A DNA stretch of 64,000 nucleotides from Symbiodinium natans (GCA_905221605.1 CAJNDS010002468.1:970001-1034000); one strand, 5' to 3'; numbered from the stretch's first letter, positions 49,405 to 61,080 are shown. Numbers and translations: made by a program. The notes: generated from the letters alone by a model not told the origin.

Positions 49405-49495
49405 GGGTTTAGGGTTTAGGGTTTAGGGTTTAGGGTTTAGGGTTTAGGGTTTAGGGTTTAGGGTTTAGGGTTTGGGGTTTGGGGTTTGGGGTTTA
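49405..49495 (+). repeat. Telomeric array (TTTAGGG)n
   Basis: About 10 TTTAGGG and three TTTGGGG units. An element E fragment (CTTGGAATGTTCCCCCTTAT) lies upstream at about 49248. Confidence 0.95.
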
Positions 49496-49817
49496 GAGCA
49501 TCAAGACCAGACAAGGACTGCTAACCGAGCCAAAAACTCCAAAGGCCTCTCAGCCTCTGAGGGCCCCCTATAAGCCCTAAGCGTTAAACCGTGTCCAGAC
49601 TTTGCCAGAAGCTCACAAACGCTGAACCCTAAACCCCTAAACCCCTAAACCCGTAAACCCCTAACCCCCTAAACCCCCTGAACCCCTAAACCCCCCTAAA
49701 CCCCTAAACCCCTAGCACTTTAAACCTCAGAATCGTAAAACCCTTTTAAAACCGCTACACCCCTCACGCCCCTTAAACCCTTGCCCCCCCTGTCCCCCGC
49801 GCGCCACTGCCCCGTCC

Positions 49818-49873
49818 AGACTTTGCAGCACCTGCGCATGCTCCAGCAAGCCGAGGGGATTGACCCTGATCAC
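49818..49873 (+). CDS. PPR exon
   Basis: TLQHLRMLQQAEGIDPDH before a canonical GTGAGC donor. ALxxLxxLQQxEGIDPD fits helix B plus the turn into the next repeat. Confidence 0.65.
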
Positions 49874-50504
49874 GTGAGCCCATTTCCCTGCAATGGTGTA
49901 GGGTTTAGGGTTTTCAGGATTTAGGGTTTAGGGTTTCAGGATTTAGGGTGCAGGGCTTTAGGATTTAGGATGTACGGTTTCAGGAATTGGGTGGGTGTAG
50001 GAGACTTTTTTGAGAGCACCTTTTCTTGAACTGCTAGGGTCGTGGGGGACATGCTTGGGTTTTTGTGGATTTAAGGTTCGGGGCTTCGAAACTTTTAATC
50101 GAAAGTGCATGGGGCAGTATTCGCCCTTGCTAGGGTTTGGGGTTTAGGGTTTAGGGTTTAGGGTTTAGGGTTTAGGGTTTAGGGTTTAGGGTTTCGGATT
50201 TGAAGGGTTGGGGATTCTGAGACACTGCCCCATATGCAAACAAGCTCGTCGGTATTCACAGCACCGTTGCAAAGCCATGACGTCGCACTTTCCACCCCAG
50301 CTGTTGGGCCTTGACGCAAAGTCGCTGTATGCTGTAGAAATGAACACGCAGGCCTCTACTTTCCTCATATTGTAATAAGAAAACCTCAATGTTCTTAATG
50401 TTGCAGAAAGGAAAAACTCTGTATTCTCCGCATGTTCATACGAAAACCTTGGGAATGCCTTGGATGCTCTAAGTCGGGTTCGAGGTTCACAGTTCAGAGG
50501 GGCC

Positions 50505-51330
50505 ATCATTTTCCCTAACGAGCATCCTCATGATAAACACCAGCTTTCGTAGTCATTCATCATTAACCAAAACCACGCCGTCATCACTGCTGTCAAGCTG
50601 CTTTTAGCCTCTGATCACATAGCTTTTCTTCGACTGGCTCGCTACTTCAAACCTGCTGGACAGCGCGAATACTTCATCCACAGCATTTTCACACTGCGAG
50701 TGGCAAGAGGCCCATGGATCACAGAGGCCACCCGAGATCATGCGCATGAACAGTTCTTGATAGAATCGGTATGGAGACTAGCCGTATCGTTGCAATCATA
50801 ATCTGCCAATTTGTTGTCTGATCAGCATCATCTTCATGTTCCGGTCGGTGGAATCGTCATCATCACGAGCCTGGTGGTTGTGGCCTTTGCAGGGGCTTTG
50901 TGGGTTGTTGTGGTGCTGGCGGTGGTCGTGGTTGTGCTCATCCCTAGTAAGGACTGTTAGTAGAACGGGGAACATCCCAATTTTTGGTTTTGGCAGTCAT
51001 GAAAAGGCAGGGTGCCTAACCACCAAGAATCCTGCATAGATGAATCATGCGCTGTAACAAACCACAAGTAAACATAGAAGTGAAGAAAACCAGAGCAAAT
51101 ATAGAAGTGAAGAAAGACTGTAGACTTCTATTCTCTTGTTTCGGTGCTTGCAGCCTACATACGAAAACAAACATTGCAAAACCCATGTGTTTCAATCCTT
51201 GACCATTTTACATCAACTACGCCAAAGAGGCTTTCGCATATGAAGAAAACAAGAGAGCGCCTAGCTTTTTGCAAGAGTAAGCCCCGTGACGATGGATCAT
51301 GGGGTGGCTGTATACATCAATACACATATG
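50505..51330. other. Unassigned stretch with ordinary composition
   Basis: Few telomeric units. An element E fragment (CTAGTAAGGACTGTTAGTAG...GGGGAACATCCCAA) lies at 50944-50988. Short frames exist but none has a recognisable motif. A C-run is at 51335-51351, followed by a CCCTAAA array to 51470. Confidence 0.5.
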
Positions 51331-51500
51331 GTCACCCCCCCCCCCCCCCCCTCCTTAACTCCTCCTAAGCCCAAAACCCAAAACCCTAAACCCTAAACCC
51401 TAAACCCTAAACCCTAAACCCTAAACCCTAAACCCTAAACCCTAAACCCTAAACCCTAAACCCTAACCTAGTTGAAGCCCACAAGATGTGACGCGCCGAG

Positions 51501-51547
51501 GTTACAACACCACCATCTCGGCCAGCGCAGATCCGTGGCCTGTGGGG
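51501..51547 (+). CDS. PPR exon
   Basis: After CCGAG: YNTTISASADPWPVG. Y-N-T-T-I-S-A is PPR helix A. Confidence 0.65.
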
Positions 51548-52059
51548 GGTGGCATTATCGGTTTAGGGTTTAGGGCTTAGGGTTTAGGGTTTAGGGTTTA
51601 GGGTCTAGGGTCTAGGGTTTAGGGTTTAGGGTTTAGGGTTTAGGGCTAAGGGTTTAGTGTTTAGGGCTTAGGGACTAGGGTAAAGGATTCACCTGAAGAT
51701 TCCACCGTTGTTCTATTTGTGTTCTGTCACGGTTTGTTCATGAAGGACTCTGGTACAAGCACAGTAGAGTCCTCATGTATGTTTGGGGTTTATAAAGTTG
51801 AGGGCTTACGGCTTAGGGCTTTTTGGCCCCTAAACCCTAAGCCCTAAACCCTAAGCCCTAAACCCTAAACCCTATACCCAGACCCTAACACCCTCAATAC
51901 ATCATGAGGTCGAGACGTTGCAGTGCCCCACGCCTCAAAACCCCCCAACGCGAACTGTACCTACTGTTGGTCAGCAGGGAATGACGAGTTAGGGCCCTAT
52001 ATATGTACATATATATGTATATATATATACATATATATATATACCCTTTAAGGGATTAT

Positions 52060-52239
52060 ATGCGGCGCCTCCGACCCGAAAGCTGCTCAACCCGTTCTCG
52101 TGCAGAGCGAGAGTGCCAGCGACTCCGCAAACAGCTGGAGCAGCTTAAGCAGGAGAACCAGCTCCTGATCAGCCAGCTGGAGAACCTGCAGCGCCAGGTG
52201 CAGGCCTTCAAGAAGGAGGCGGAGGAAAGAGAGGCGGAG
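52060..52239 (+). CDS. Coiled-coil exon
   Basis: Open frame reading MRRLRPESCSTRSRAERECQ then RLRKQLEQLKQENQLLISQL and ENLQRQVQAFKKEAEEREAE. Leu/Ile recur with heptad spacing across about 50 residues, so a two-stranded coiled coil is likely. A GC donor (GAG|GCCCGT) is possible. The ATG at 52060 is adjacent to a TA microsatellite (52000-52044), so the start is uncertain. Not PPR; it could be a separate small gene or a domain of the surrounding one. Confidence 0.7.
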
Positions 52240-52679
52240 GCCCGTTGTTTCGAAAGTAGTACCCCCGCGCGACCACTTCTCTTCTTCCCAATCCACCCAT
52301 GCAAACCCTGCAAGGAAGCCCCGGGTGTGGGCGCAGGGGTCGAAGATCGTTTGCTTGGGACGCATGTTGGAGCTCCCAAGGCTGCCCCACACTTCAGGGT
52401 TTCGGTTTAGGGTTTAGGGCTCAGGGGCTAGGGTTTAGGGGTGCAAGCCTTTATCCCTAGTCCGAAGAAGACCCAAAATTCTTGAGCCCCTGACAATCCC
52501 GCAAAAAAAAAAACTAGAGCTCACAATCCCTCTAGTGCCCTACATACAGCAACCTTTAAAGCTCTAAAGCCCTCAACCCTAAACCCTGAACCCTGAGCCC
52601 TAAACCCTAAGCCCTCAACCCTAAACCCTAAACCCTGGCCTGGTGCCCTGAGGCCCAAGCCTTCAGGGTTTAGGGTTTG

Positions 52680-52790
52680 GGGTTAAGATGTTCCCCACTT
52701 ATACTACCCTTATACTAACAGTCCTTAGTAGGGGGTTCTAATGGGGGGGGGAGTACTCTAATCCCTTTTAAGGACTGTCCCAAGCTTAGG
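52680..52790. mobile_element. Element E copy
   Basis: GATGTTCCCCACTTATACTA...ACAGTCCTTAGTAGGGG at the left and CCCTTTTAAGGACTGTCCCA at the right are inverted. A G-run lies in the middle. Confidence 0.65.
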
Positions 52791-53015
52791 GAGAAAAACC
52801 CTAAGCCCTGAGCCCTAAGCCCTAAGCCCTATACCCTATATGCCCTAAGCCCGAAGCCCTGAGCCCTATAAGCCCTGAGCCCTGAGCCCTAAGCCCTGAG
52901 CCCTAAGCCCGAAGCCCTAAACCCTAAACCCTAAGCCCTAAACCCTAAACCCTAAACCCTAAACCCTAAACCCTAAACCCTAAGCCCTAAGCCCTAAAAC
53001 TTGGGAAAGCCTCAG

Positions 53016-53075
53016 GAAAGCAGCCGATGGCCCGCAGCCCTTTCTCTTTTCCAAGAGATGCAAGAGCGCGCCACG
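53016..53075 (+). CDS. PPR exon
   Basis: After CTCAG: ESSRWPAALSLFQEMQERAT, exactly 20 codons, then a GC donor (ACG|GCGTAA). WPAALSLFQEM is a textbook PPR helix B; the same phase and length as the exon at 47255. Confidence 0.8.
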
Positions 53076-53084
53076 GCGTAACTC

Positions 53085-53225
53085 GCGGTTTCAAGGATTT
53101 GGGGCTTTTGGGGTTTGGGGCTTAGGGTTATCAGGTTATAGTGTTCAGGGATTTAGGGCTTTTGGGGGTTTGGGGTTTAGGGTTATCAGGTTATAGTGTT
53201 CAGGGGTCTAGGGTTCAAGGATTTA
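53085..53225 (+). repeat. Tandem duplication of about 60 bp
   Basis: GGGCTTTTGGGGTTTGGGGCTTAGGG then TTATCAGGTTATAGTGTTCA occurs twice in succession inside intronic TTTAGGG-like sequence. Confidence 0.8.
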
Positions 53226-53734
53226 GGGTTTCAGGGTCTTAAGGTATAGGTGTCGAGAATCTTACGTAACCGCGAACGGATTGTCCGGATCCGTAAACCC
53301 ATTAACCCTCTGGAAGGGGTCAAAGTTTAGGTCTAAGTTTTGGGCAGGGTTCAGAGTTTTGGGCTTAACATCTGTGGTTCGGAATTTGGGGTTTCCAGTC
53401 TGGGGTGCAGTTCCAGGCCCACAGCCCTAAACTTCTGCCCTTAGGCTCAATTACCCCAAAAACAAGAAGGCCTTTGGGCCCAAAAACCTTAAATGAGAAT
53501 CCTTATAGAGACTTAGGGCTGGACTCAATTAAGGAATCAGGGATTTAGGGCCCTTACGTGCCCCCCCCACCAAAGAACCCTTCAAGGGTTCTTTGGGTTA
53601 TTTGTATAAGGCACCATAAGACCCTGGAACCTAAGCATCCTAGGACTGTGTTGTTGAAGGACGCTGCAAACCGTCGAAAAATCTAAAACCCCCGGCCGCA
53701 CAAGCCCGAGGATTTAGGGCTTAGGTTTAGGGTC

Positions 53735-53872
53735 TAGGGTCTAGGGTCTAGGGTTTAGGGTTTAGGGTTTAGGGTTTAGGGTTTAGGGTTTAGGGTTTAG
53801 GGTTTAGGGTTTAGGGCTTAGGGTTTAGGGTTTAGGGCTTAGGGCTTAGGGCTTAGGGCTTAGGGTTTAGGG
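53735..53872 (+). repeat. Telomeric array with CTTAGGG and TCTAGGG blocks
   Basis: Perfect TTTAGGG in the middle, with homogeneous variant blocks at each side. Confidence 0.95.
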
Positions 53873-54097
53873 CCCTGACCCTGACCCTAGCAAGCCAAGC
53901 CCTGGCTTGAGATCGTTAGCATCGATAGATAGGAGTCCTAAACCCCCATGCCCGGAAGAGGTTCAGGGCTCAGGATCGGATAGGACTTTTACCCCTGAAC
54001 CCTAAACCCTAAACCCTAAACCCTGAACCCTGAACCCTAAACCCTAAACCCTAAACCCCCCCTAAACACAAGCCGAGACCCTGTTGCCGGCTGCAAG

Positions 54098-54150
54098 GCG
54101 CAACCCAGCCCACGGTTGTTACCTACAACGCCGCCGCTTGGTCAGCACAG
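54098..54150 (+). CDS. PPR exon
   Basis: After CTGCAAG: ATQPTVVTYNAAAWSAQG. P-T-V-V-T-Y-N-A-A is PPR helix A. Confidence 0.75.
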
Positions 54151-55038
54151 GGGATGCGGATGGGCTTGGGTTTAAGGTTTAAGGTTTAAGGTTTCAGGTT
54201 TCAGGTTTAAGGCTTAAGGTTCAAGGTTTAAAGGTTAGGAGTTAACATTTACAGAGTAGCTGGGGGGGGCAAAAGTTGATATACGTGCAGGGGCCTTCCG
54301 TGTGATGTGCGAGTCGTACTTCGGGGACCAAACTCAGACGACATTACGAGCATATAGCCCCCTACGACTATAGAATTTGCTGCAGCTCAAACCCCATACC
54401 CTGCAACGCCCCAAATCCATAGGAACTCCAAGCAGCGCACCTTTAAACCCTACCGTGTTCTGGTGGGCCTTGGTCTAAAGTATGGTTCTCGTTTTAGCAA
54501 TCACCTCAGAGATTGGCGGTTTATGGGTTTAGGGCTTATAGGGCTTAGGCTTAGGGCTGCGCATGTGGGGGTGGGTGGGGGGGGGGGCTCGTCTACCATA
54601 AACCCTTTTGGGATAGACCATAAAGAGGTGAAGCCTGAGGGATTGAGGGCTTGGGTTGTCAGAAACCTTTCAGAGAGAGCACTTGTGTACCAAAACCCGA
54701 AACCCTAAACGCTACGAACCCTAAACCCTTCGAACGCCCCAGACTCGAATTCCCCCCTCGCGGAACGGACCGAACCTGGTACCGCTTGGGGGGGGGGGGG
54801 CTTCATCGCAGGCTTCCGCCAGGTAAAGCCCTACCCCGGGGGGCCCGGGCCCCAAGCCCCCCTGTCCCCGGGTGCAGAGCCCCCAGGGTTGAGAGTGGAG
54901 GATTCTATGAAACCCGCTAAACTCCAAGTCCTAAGTCCTAAACCCTAAACCCTAAACCCCAAACCCCAAACCCTAAACCCTAAACCCTAAACCCTAAACC
55001 CTAAACCCTGTGGTTTAGGGCATCCCTTCCCTCCCCAG

Positions 55039-55112
55039 GTCATCGTTGCTCTTCTGACTGCTGGTGGGGACAAGGCGGACTTAGCCGAAGCCATCTTCGC
55101 CGCGCGCCTGGA
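55039..55112 (+). CDS. PPR-like exon
   Basis: After CCCAG: VIVALLTAGGDKADLAEAIF then AARL. Helix-turn-helix with a G-D-x-A-D turn, PPR-like. Confidence 0.6.
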
Positions 55113-55129
55113 GTCGTTTGGGGTTCAGG

Positions 55130-56140
55130 GTTTAGGGTTTAAGGCTAGGGTTTGGGGTTTAGGGTTTGGGGTTTAGGGTTTACGGTTTAGAGTTTATAGC
55201 GTTTAATCCCGAAACTCTGAACAGGAGTATGTTTGAACACAATGAATGTTATCTCTTTTTTTAATATAATTTTAGTCCGTATGAAATCCTTATAGATCCA
55301 TTTATAGATCCATCAAAGTGTAAATTGTTATGGGGCCCCCCAACCCACCCCAGTAAGCCCTACACGTTTCAGGCGCTTAGGGGCTTAAGGTTTTACAGTT
55401 TGGATGTAGGGCTTTCTGTCCTCTTCGTTGTTGTTGGGTGTTTATGTGTCGGGGCCTAGTTGGGGTTTAGGATTGGAGGGTGAGGCTTCTTGCACAGGGT
55501 AAAACTCTGAATCCCAAGTCCTAAAACCTGAACCCGGAAACCCCCGCAAAACGAAAAAAAACAAACCGACCCTAACGACCCCAAGACCTTACTTAGAAGC
55601 TCTTTTAGCTACCTAGGTCTACACCCTAGAAACCCCATGAGAATCCCCGTAACCCACCGTACTAACTCTAGTTGCTATGTCAAAAGGGCTGCCAAGTAGC
55701 CCTAAACCCTAAGCCCTAAGCCCTAAACCCCAAAACCCAAACCCCAAACCCGAAACCCCAAACCCCGCTGGGGTTTTTGATCCTTTCAACTTTAGCCCTT
55801 AAACCCTTCAAACCCTTGAGGGTTTTAGGTTTTAGGGTTTAGGCTTTAGGGTTTGGGGTTTAGGGTTTAGGGTTTGGGGCTTGGCGTTACCCTTAAACCA
55901 CAGCCGTGGTCAGGTTTTTGGACATCTAGGATACCCCTAAACCCTAAACCCTAAACCCTAAACCCTAAACCCCCTCGATTTTTGTTGACCCCCTCTGTAG
56001 GCTCAAGTGCGGGCTGGCCAAAGCGTGCTGATCTCTCCAGGGGGCGTACGCTAAACCCTAAACCCTGAACCCTGAACTCTAAACCCTAAACCCTGAACCC
56101 TAAAACCTAAACCCTGAACCCTATAACCCTAACACCCCGA
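55130..56140. other. Intronic stretch, no exon supported
   Basis: TTTAGGG/CCCTAAA segments, an AT-rich patch at 55235-55330, an element H-like pair of arms at about 55594-55693 (AGAAGCTCTTTTAGCTACCTAG against GCCCTTTTGACATAGCAAC). Confidence 0.5.
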
Positions 56141-56142
56141 AG

Positions 56143-56242
56143 ATCGATCCCAGAATGCCATGTGCGAAGTAGCTCGGGCTTCCTCGCCGTCGCCAATTGT
56201 TTCGCTGAACCGGCGCCTCGCACAGTGCAAGGAGAAGTTGTG
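56143..56242 (+). CDS. PPR exon
   Basis: Reads SQNAMCEVARASSPSPIVSL then NRRLAQCKEKLW: N-x-M-C-E-V-A-R-A, then I-V-S-L-N-R-x-L-A-x-C-x-E-x-x-x-W, one repeat end plus the next helix A. Confidence 0.7.
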
Positions 56243-56280
56243 GGGCTTAAGGGTTTCAGGGTTGTGTTAGGGTGTCAGGG

Positions 56281-56327
56281 CTTAGGGCTTAGGGCTTAGG
56301 GCTTAGGGCTTAGGGCTTAGGGCTTAG
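56281..56327 (+). repeat. Homogeneous CTTAGGG array
   Basis: Seven consecutive CTTAGGG units, a pure variant of the telomeric repeat. Confidence 0.9.
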
Positions 56328-56839
56328 GATTATGAGGTTATGGGGTTTAGGGTTTAGGGTTCCGGCTTGGAAGTTTAGGGTTCAGGGTTCTAGGGTTTTG
56401 GGTTATGGGGTTCAGACTTGTAGACATAGAGTAGGGCTTAGGAATTAGAGACATAGAGTAGGGTTTCAGGGTTCAGGGTTCTAGGGTCTAGGGTCTAGGG
56501 TTTAGGGTTTAGGGTTTAGGGTTTAGGACGACCCCAACTCCCCACAGGCTTTGAGGGGGTTAAGGAACTGGGGCTCAGGCCTGCGAACCTGCCGCCCACT
56601 TCCACAGGTCACCCCCTCGCAATGCAAGGCCGTATAAGGGCTTCATGTCCACTAAACCCTAAACCCTAAACCCTAAACCCTAAACCCTAAACCCTAAACC
56701 TTAAGTTCCCTAAAACCTAAACCCTAAGACCGCCAGTGATTCCGGTTAAAAAAAAAAAACCCAAAGACCCTGGCACCCCAAGAGCTCCAAGGCCTAAACT
56801 CTCCTAAGCCCTAAACCTCTCTAGCATATAGAACTGTAG

Positions 56840-57015
56840 ACCCGAATGATCTTCGTGGGCACGGCCCGAATCTTCATGGACAAGGCCCGGGGCCCATTTA
56901 ATGCCCGGGGAAAGGCCCGAATCTTGGTGGGCAAGGCTCGTGGCAAGGCCCGAATCTCTCGTTGGCAAGGCCCAAATCTTCGCGGGCAAAGCCCGAATCT
57001 TCGTGGGCAAGCCTC
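56840..57015 (+). repeat. Tandem repeat of about 20-25 bp (GGCAAGGCCCGAATCTTCGT)
   Basis: Seven imperfect units of GGGCAAGGCCCGAATCTTCG. Both strands give short false frames. Confidence 0.85.
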
Positions 57016-57376
57016 GGTAAAAGCTCTAAGGCTTGGGTTTAGGGCCCTCAGGTATGAAGCCTAGGTTTATGAATTGAGTAAACTGACTATTGTCTTAATA
57101 TCATGGGATTCTCTGGGCGGGTGGGTCGTCTTCTACAGCTCGAAAATTGCTTGACTAGAAAAAACTAGAACATGAAATGGTAAACCCTCCCTGCACCCTT
57201 TAAGAAGGGGATTCCAGAGCTCGCTAAGACCCCACATCCCTCAGCTCTCTAAACCCCCACCCTCAACCCTCAACCCCCTAAACCCTAAGCCCTAAACCCT
57301 AAACCCTAAACCCTAAACCCTAAACCCTAATTACCCTAAACCCTAAACTCAACGGGATACAGAGCTCTCAGCGCAG

Positions 57377-57424
57377 GATGAGCACCGGTGGCCCGAGGCA
57401 CTGGCACTGCTGCGCCAGTCCCGC
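57377..57424 (+). CDS. PPR exon
   Basis: After GCGCAG: DEHRWPEALALLRQSR, then a possible GA donor (CGCAG|GACGTC). RWPEALALLRQ is PPR helix B. Confidence 0.75.
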
Positions 57425-57754
57425 AGGACGTCTGGGGTTGGGGGTTTAGGGTTTTGGGTTTTGGGTTTAGTTTAGGGTTTTGGGTTTTGGCTTTTTGGGT
57501 TTTTGGGTTTTCGGGTTTTGGGTTTAGGGTTTCGGGTTTAGGGTTTAGGGTTTGAAGGTAAGGGGTTCAGGGGTTAGGGTTTCAAAGGTCTTAGAAAGGT
57601 TTCAGTGCTTATAAGGTTTCATACGGGGGAGGTTTGCAGGGTTCAGGGTATAGGAATTGACGCGTTTGGGGTTTATGGGGTTCATCGGGTTTAGAGATTC
57701 TCGGGCATGGGGTATTTAGAGAATAAGGGGTATTCAGGGTTCAAGGCTTTGGGT

Positions 57755-58087
57755 TGGGGCATTTTGAGGTTTAGAGGTATTTCGGGTTTAGGTTTTAGGG
57801 GGTTTGGTTCGGATCGAACCCCTAAACCCACATTTTCCCACCGCGCCCCTTCAATCACAACACCTACCCCCCCCCCCCCCCAAGCCCTAAAATAAACCTT
57901 AGAGTTCAGGGTTCAGGGTTCAGGGCTTATATAGCGCGTAGAGTTTGGGACATTTAGAGGTTTAGAGGTATTGCGGGTTTAGGGTTTAGGGGTTTGGTTC
58001 TGGTCGAGCCCCTATACCCATATGTCGCCACCACGACCCTTCAATCCTAACACCTATCCCCCCGACGCCCTAAATGAAACCTTAAAC
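57755..58087 (+). repeat. Tandem duplication of about 140 bp
   Basis: GAGGTTTAGAGGTATT, GGTTTGGTTC, CGA.CCCCTA and CCCTTCAATC...CAACACCTA occur in order at 57767-57900 and 57955-58087. The copies differ by scattered substitutions and a C-run. Confidence 0.8.
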
Positions 58088-58340
58088 CTCCTGTAGGATA
58101 GGGTTTAAGGTTTATGGTTTAGGGTTTAGGGTTCAGGGTTTAGGTGTAGGTTGCCCGAGAGTCGTGTAAAGGGGTTTAGTAGCAGTCAGAGCCTACAAGA
58201 AAAGAGGGTTGTAGGGTTCTTCTGGTACCCTAAACCCACCCTAAACCCACCCTAAACCCTAACTAAGCCCTATACCCTACACCCTAAACCCTAAACCCCA
58301 AACCCTAAACCCTAAACCCTGCAACAAGCACAATCGGCAA

Positions 58341-58446
58341 GGACCGGCCTCGAGCCCACCATCGTCACCTACGGGGCCGCGGCCACAGCCGCGGAGCGAC
58401 CACGATGCTGGCAACGAACGCTTGACCTCCTGGAGGAGGCCTTAAG
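58341..58446 (+). CDS. PPR exon, nearly a full repeat
   Basis: After GGCAAG: TGLEPTIVTYGAAATAAERP then RCWQRTLDLLEEAL. L-E-P-T-I-V-T-Y-G-A-A (helix A), C-W-Q-x-x-L-D-L-L-E-E (helix B): 34 residues, close to the usual 35. Confidence 0.85.
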
Positions 58447-58534
58447 GGGGGCTTTTTAAGGGGGTTAGCATATGCCCCGCAAGAAGACCCGACACCCTAA
58501 ACCCTAAACCCTAAACCCTAAACCCTAAACCCCA

Positions 58535-58613
58535 TGAGGCGAAAGACCAGAAGTTGCAGCTGAACGTGGTGACGGCCGGCGTGGCAATCAGCGCATGCGA
58601 GGCGTCCTTTCGG
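58535..58613 (+). CDS. PPR exon
   Basis: EAKDQKLQLNVVTAGVAISA then CEASFR before a GTGTGC donor. L-N-V-V-T-x-x-x-A-I-S-A-C-E is PPR helix A, following on from helix B of the previous exon. Confidence 0.8.
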
Positions 58614-58619
58614 GTGTGC

Positions 58620-58870
58620 GATGTGTTTGTAGGGTTTATAGGGTTCGTAGGGTTTTAGGGTTTAGGGTTTATAGGGTTTATAGGGTTTGTAGGGTTTATA
58701 GGGTTTGTAGGGTTCATAGGATTTGTAGGGCTAAGAGGGTGTACAGGGTTTATAGGGTTTAGATTTTGCAGGTTTTAACGGGTTTAGGGGGTTTAGAGGG
58801 TTTCTAGGGTTTGTAGGGTTTATCGGGCTTATCGGGTTTATAGGCTTTATAGGGTTTATAGGGTTTGGGG
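58620..58870 (+). repeat. TTTATAGGG / TTTGTAGGG variant array
   Basis: Nine-base derivatives of the telomeric unit repeated about 20 times with drift. Confidence 0.85.
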
Positions 58871-58968
58871 GGCTTATGCTTATGCTTCAGGCTTCAGGGC
58901 TTTGGGGGCTTCGAAGGGCTTTGGGATTTAGGGTTGATAGGCCTTAAGGGTTTAGACCTTCTTGGAGT

Positions 58969-59110
58969 CTTGGAGGTTCATGGTACTTAAATGAACCCAC
59001 TTACAATTCTACTTATAACCCTGCCATAACCCTAGTAGGGCACTGAAGGGGCCTATAAGTGGCTTATAGCTGCACATGCCATTGGGTTAGAAGTAGCCTG
59101 AGACCCAAAG
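58969..59110. mobile_element. Element D, decayed copy
   Basis: CTTGGAGGTTCATGGTACTT at the left is intact; the right arm (ATTGGGTTAGAAGTAGCCTG) has diverged. Interior matches 45150-45230 (GGGGCTTATAAGTGGC type). Confidence 0.7.
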
Positions 59111-59225
59111 TGGGGTCTAAATCGGGTTTAGGGTTCCTGAGATCCCTCTGATGTCAAAAGCCCAGAATTCCGAACTCTACACCCCGAAGTGCCCCTCCCC
59201 CCAAAAAAAATCAAAAAAAACTATG

Positions 59226-59256
<31 letters not shown>

Positions 59257-59605
59257 GTATAGAAATAGTAAAAGCCTGAGTCCTGGCTTTAACCCCGACA
59301 CCCTAAACCTTACAAGCTCTCTGGACTTAAAAGGGCTGAAGGTTTCAGGTTTTACTGTAAAGCTGTTCTTTCGGTGGAGGGTTTAGGGTTAGACTATTTG
59401 AGATGTGGGGCTTAAGAGTTTGAACGTGTAGGTGTTAGGTGTTATATAGGAGGTGTCAGAGCACCATGGACCCTAAACCCTAAACCCTAAACCCTAAACC
59501 CTAAACCCTAAAACACAGCCGCGACGGCCGTACCACACGTCCTCCAGGCCAGGAGCCTCATATCCAAACCCCCAAGCCCCCGAAAGCCGCACGATTCAAC
59601 AGATT

Positions 59606-59709
59606 CTGGGCTTTGGAGTACTATACGTTAATACTTTTTTTGGTTTTGGGTTCCCGTTATAGCTACTTATACCTAAAAAGTATTTTTTCTGGGTCGACTC
59701 CAGAGGTAG
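59606..59709 (+). mobile_element. Family F introner, clean copy
   Basis: CTGGGCTTTGGAGTACTATA to GGGTCGACTCCAGAGGTAG, without telomeric units. About 90% like the copy at 47482 by eye. Confidence 0.85.
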
Positions 59710-59939
59710 GGAAGAGCGGTTGGGGCGGAGGGGGGGGAGGGTGGGATGCTAGGGGGCGGGAGTTGTGTCCAGGAGGTTTCTTTGTGGTACTTTACTGTAA
59801 CTTTAGATCCTTACCTTCTTTGGTTTTTTATTAAGGCAGCTAAAAGTTTAATTTATAGCTACCCTCCTGAGTGCAGCCAAGGTTTTTGTGTGGGGTTTCC
59901 TGGTTTAGGGTGCCGCTTTATTCGGTGAGAAATTCGCAG

Positions 59940-59998
59940 GCCGAGTCGGGCTGGCAGCAGGTCATCCATCTCCTGGAAGGCGGGTGCCTAAAGCTCCG
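59940..59998 (+). CDS. PPR exon
   Basis: After CGCAG: AESGWQQVIHLLEGGCLKLR. S-G-W-Q-Q-V-I-H-L-L-E is PPR helix B. Confidence 0.75.
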
Positions 59999-60019
59999 GG
60001 CTTAGGGTTTACGGCCTAG

Positions 60020-60125
60020 GTAGAACGGTTTTGGGTGTCCCTGGTTTAGGGTTTAGGGTTACTCTAGGAACTTAACGGCTTTGGGTGTCACTGGTTTAGG
60101 GTTTAGGGCTACTCTAGGAACTTAA
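60020..60125 (+). repeat. Tandem duplication of about 57 bp
   Basis: GGTTTTGGGTGTCCCTGGTT then TAGGGTTACTCTAGGAACTTAAC is repeated once with few differences. Confidence 0.85.
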
Positions 60126-60332
60126 CTTAGTTTCCTTGCAAAGCAGCAACCACAGCCGACCTACAGGCGCAACATGCCGCAACCCTAAGCCTTAAACCCC
60201 GAATTCAGCCCCCTAATGACTCCCCCTAAACCCTAAACCCGTTTGAGAAAACCCAAATAAAGCTCTACAGCCCTAAACCCTAAACCCTGAACCCTGAACC
60301 CTGAAAACCCTAAACCCTAAGTTCCTCCGCAG

Positions 60333-60409
60333 GTGGAGAAGCAAGTGGCCTAGAAGGAAGCCTCGTGGCCTACAACGCCTCCATCAGTGCTACTGGGCTT
60401 CTTGCGCAG
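60333..60409 (+). CDS. PPR exon
   Basis: After CGCAG: GEASGLEGSLVAYNASISAT then GLLAQ. L-V-A-Y-N-A-S-I-S-A is PPR helix A. Confidence 0.75.
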
Positions 60410-60619
60410 GTGTCTGAGGAGATTGGGTTTAGGGTTTATAAGGTTCAGGGTTGAGGGTTTAGGGTTTCGGGTTTAGGGTTCAGGGTTTAGGGTTGTGCCA
60501 TGCTTACTCCAGCTCCTGAGTTGTTTTTTGCAGGTTCTTGCTGCTGGGTTCTTCAGACTTTAGGGGTCTAGGGTTCACCCAAACCCTAAGCCCTAAACCC
60601 AAACCCTAAACGCCCTCAG

Positions 60620-60671
60620 GTTTGCGACAAGGCGGGTGCGTGGGCAGATGCAGCGGCTCGGTCGCTGACCT
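60620..60671 (+). CDS. PPR exon, possibly terminal
   Basis: After CTCAG: VCDKAGAWADAAARSLT then TAG. C-D-K-A-G-A-W-A-D-A-A is the PPR turn plus helix B. It ends in a stop unless a donor precedes TAG. Confidence 0.65.
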
Positions 60672-61024
60672 AGGGCGTGGGCCTGGGCCAAGGCTGATTT
60701 AACTAGGGTTTGAGGCCGTTTTTGGGTTTAGTGTTTTGGGTTTGATGGCGCGTCCATGTACCTTCACAAACCAAGACCCTAAGCCTACACCTTACGACGT
60801 CGGGGCTCAACAAGCTAAACCCTAAACCCTGAATCTTAAGAGCCTGAACCCGAAACCCCCCAGATGTGCCAAAAAAACCTTTGCGGGTTTTCAGGGCGTT
60901 GAATTGGGGTTTAGGGCGATTGGGGTTTATGTGTTTCTTAGTTTAAGCCGGGTGTTCTGGGTTTAAGGTTTAGGGCCTGAAGCCCCAAACCGAGCCCTAA
61001 GCTTTAGCGCCTGGTGGGTGCAAG

Positions 61025-61080
61025 GTGGGCCTGCTGTCGACAGCCTGCGCCCGGACTCTCAAGGCGAGACGGAGTCGAGT
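61025..61080 (+). CDS. Possible PPR exon
   Basis: After TGCAAG: VGLLSTACARTLKARRS. G-L-L-S-T-A-C-A-R resembles helix A. A TA-rich stretch (61190-61340) follows. Confidence 0.45.
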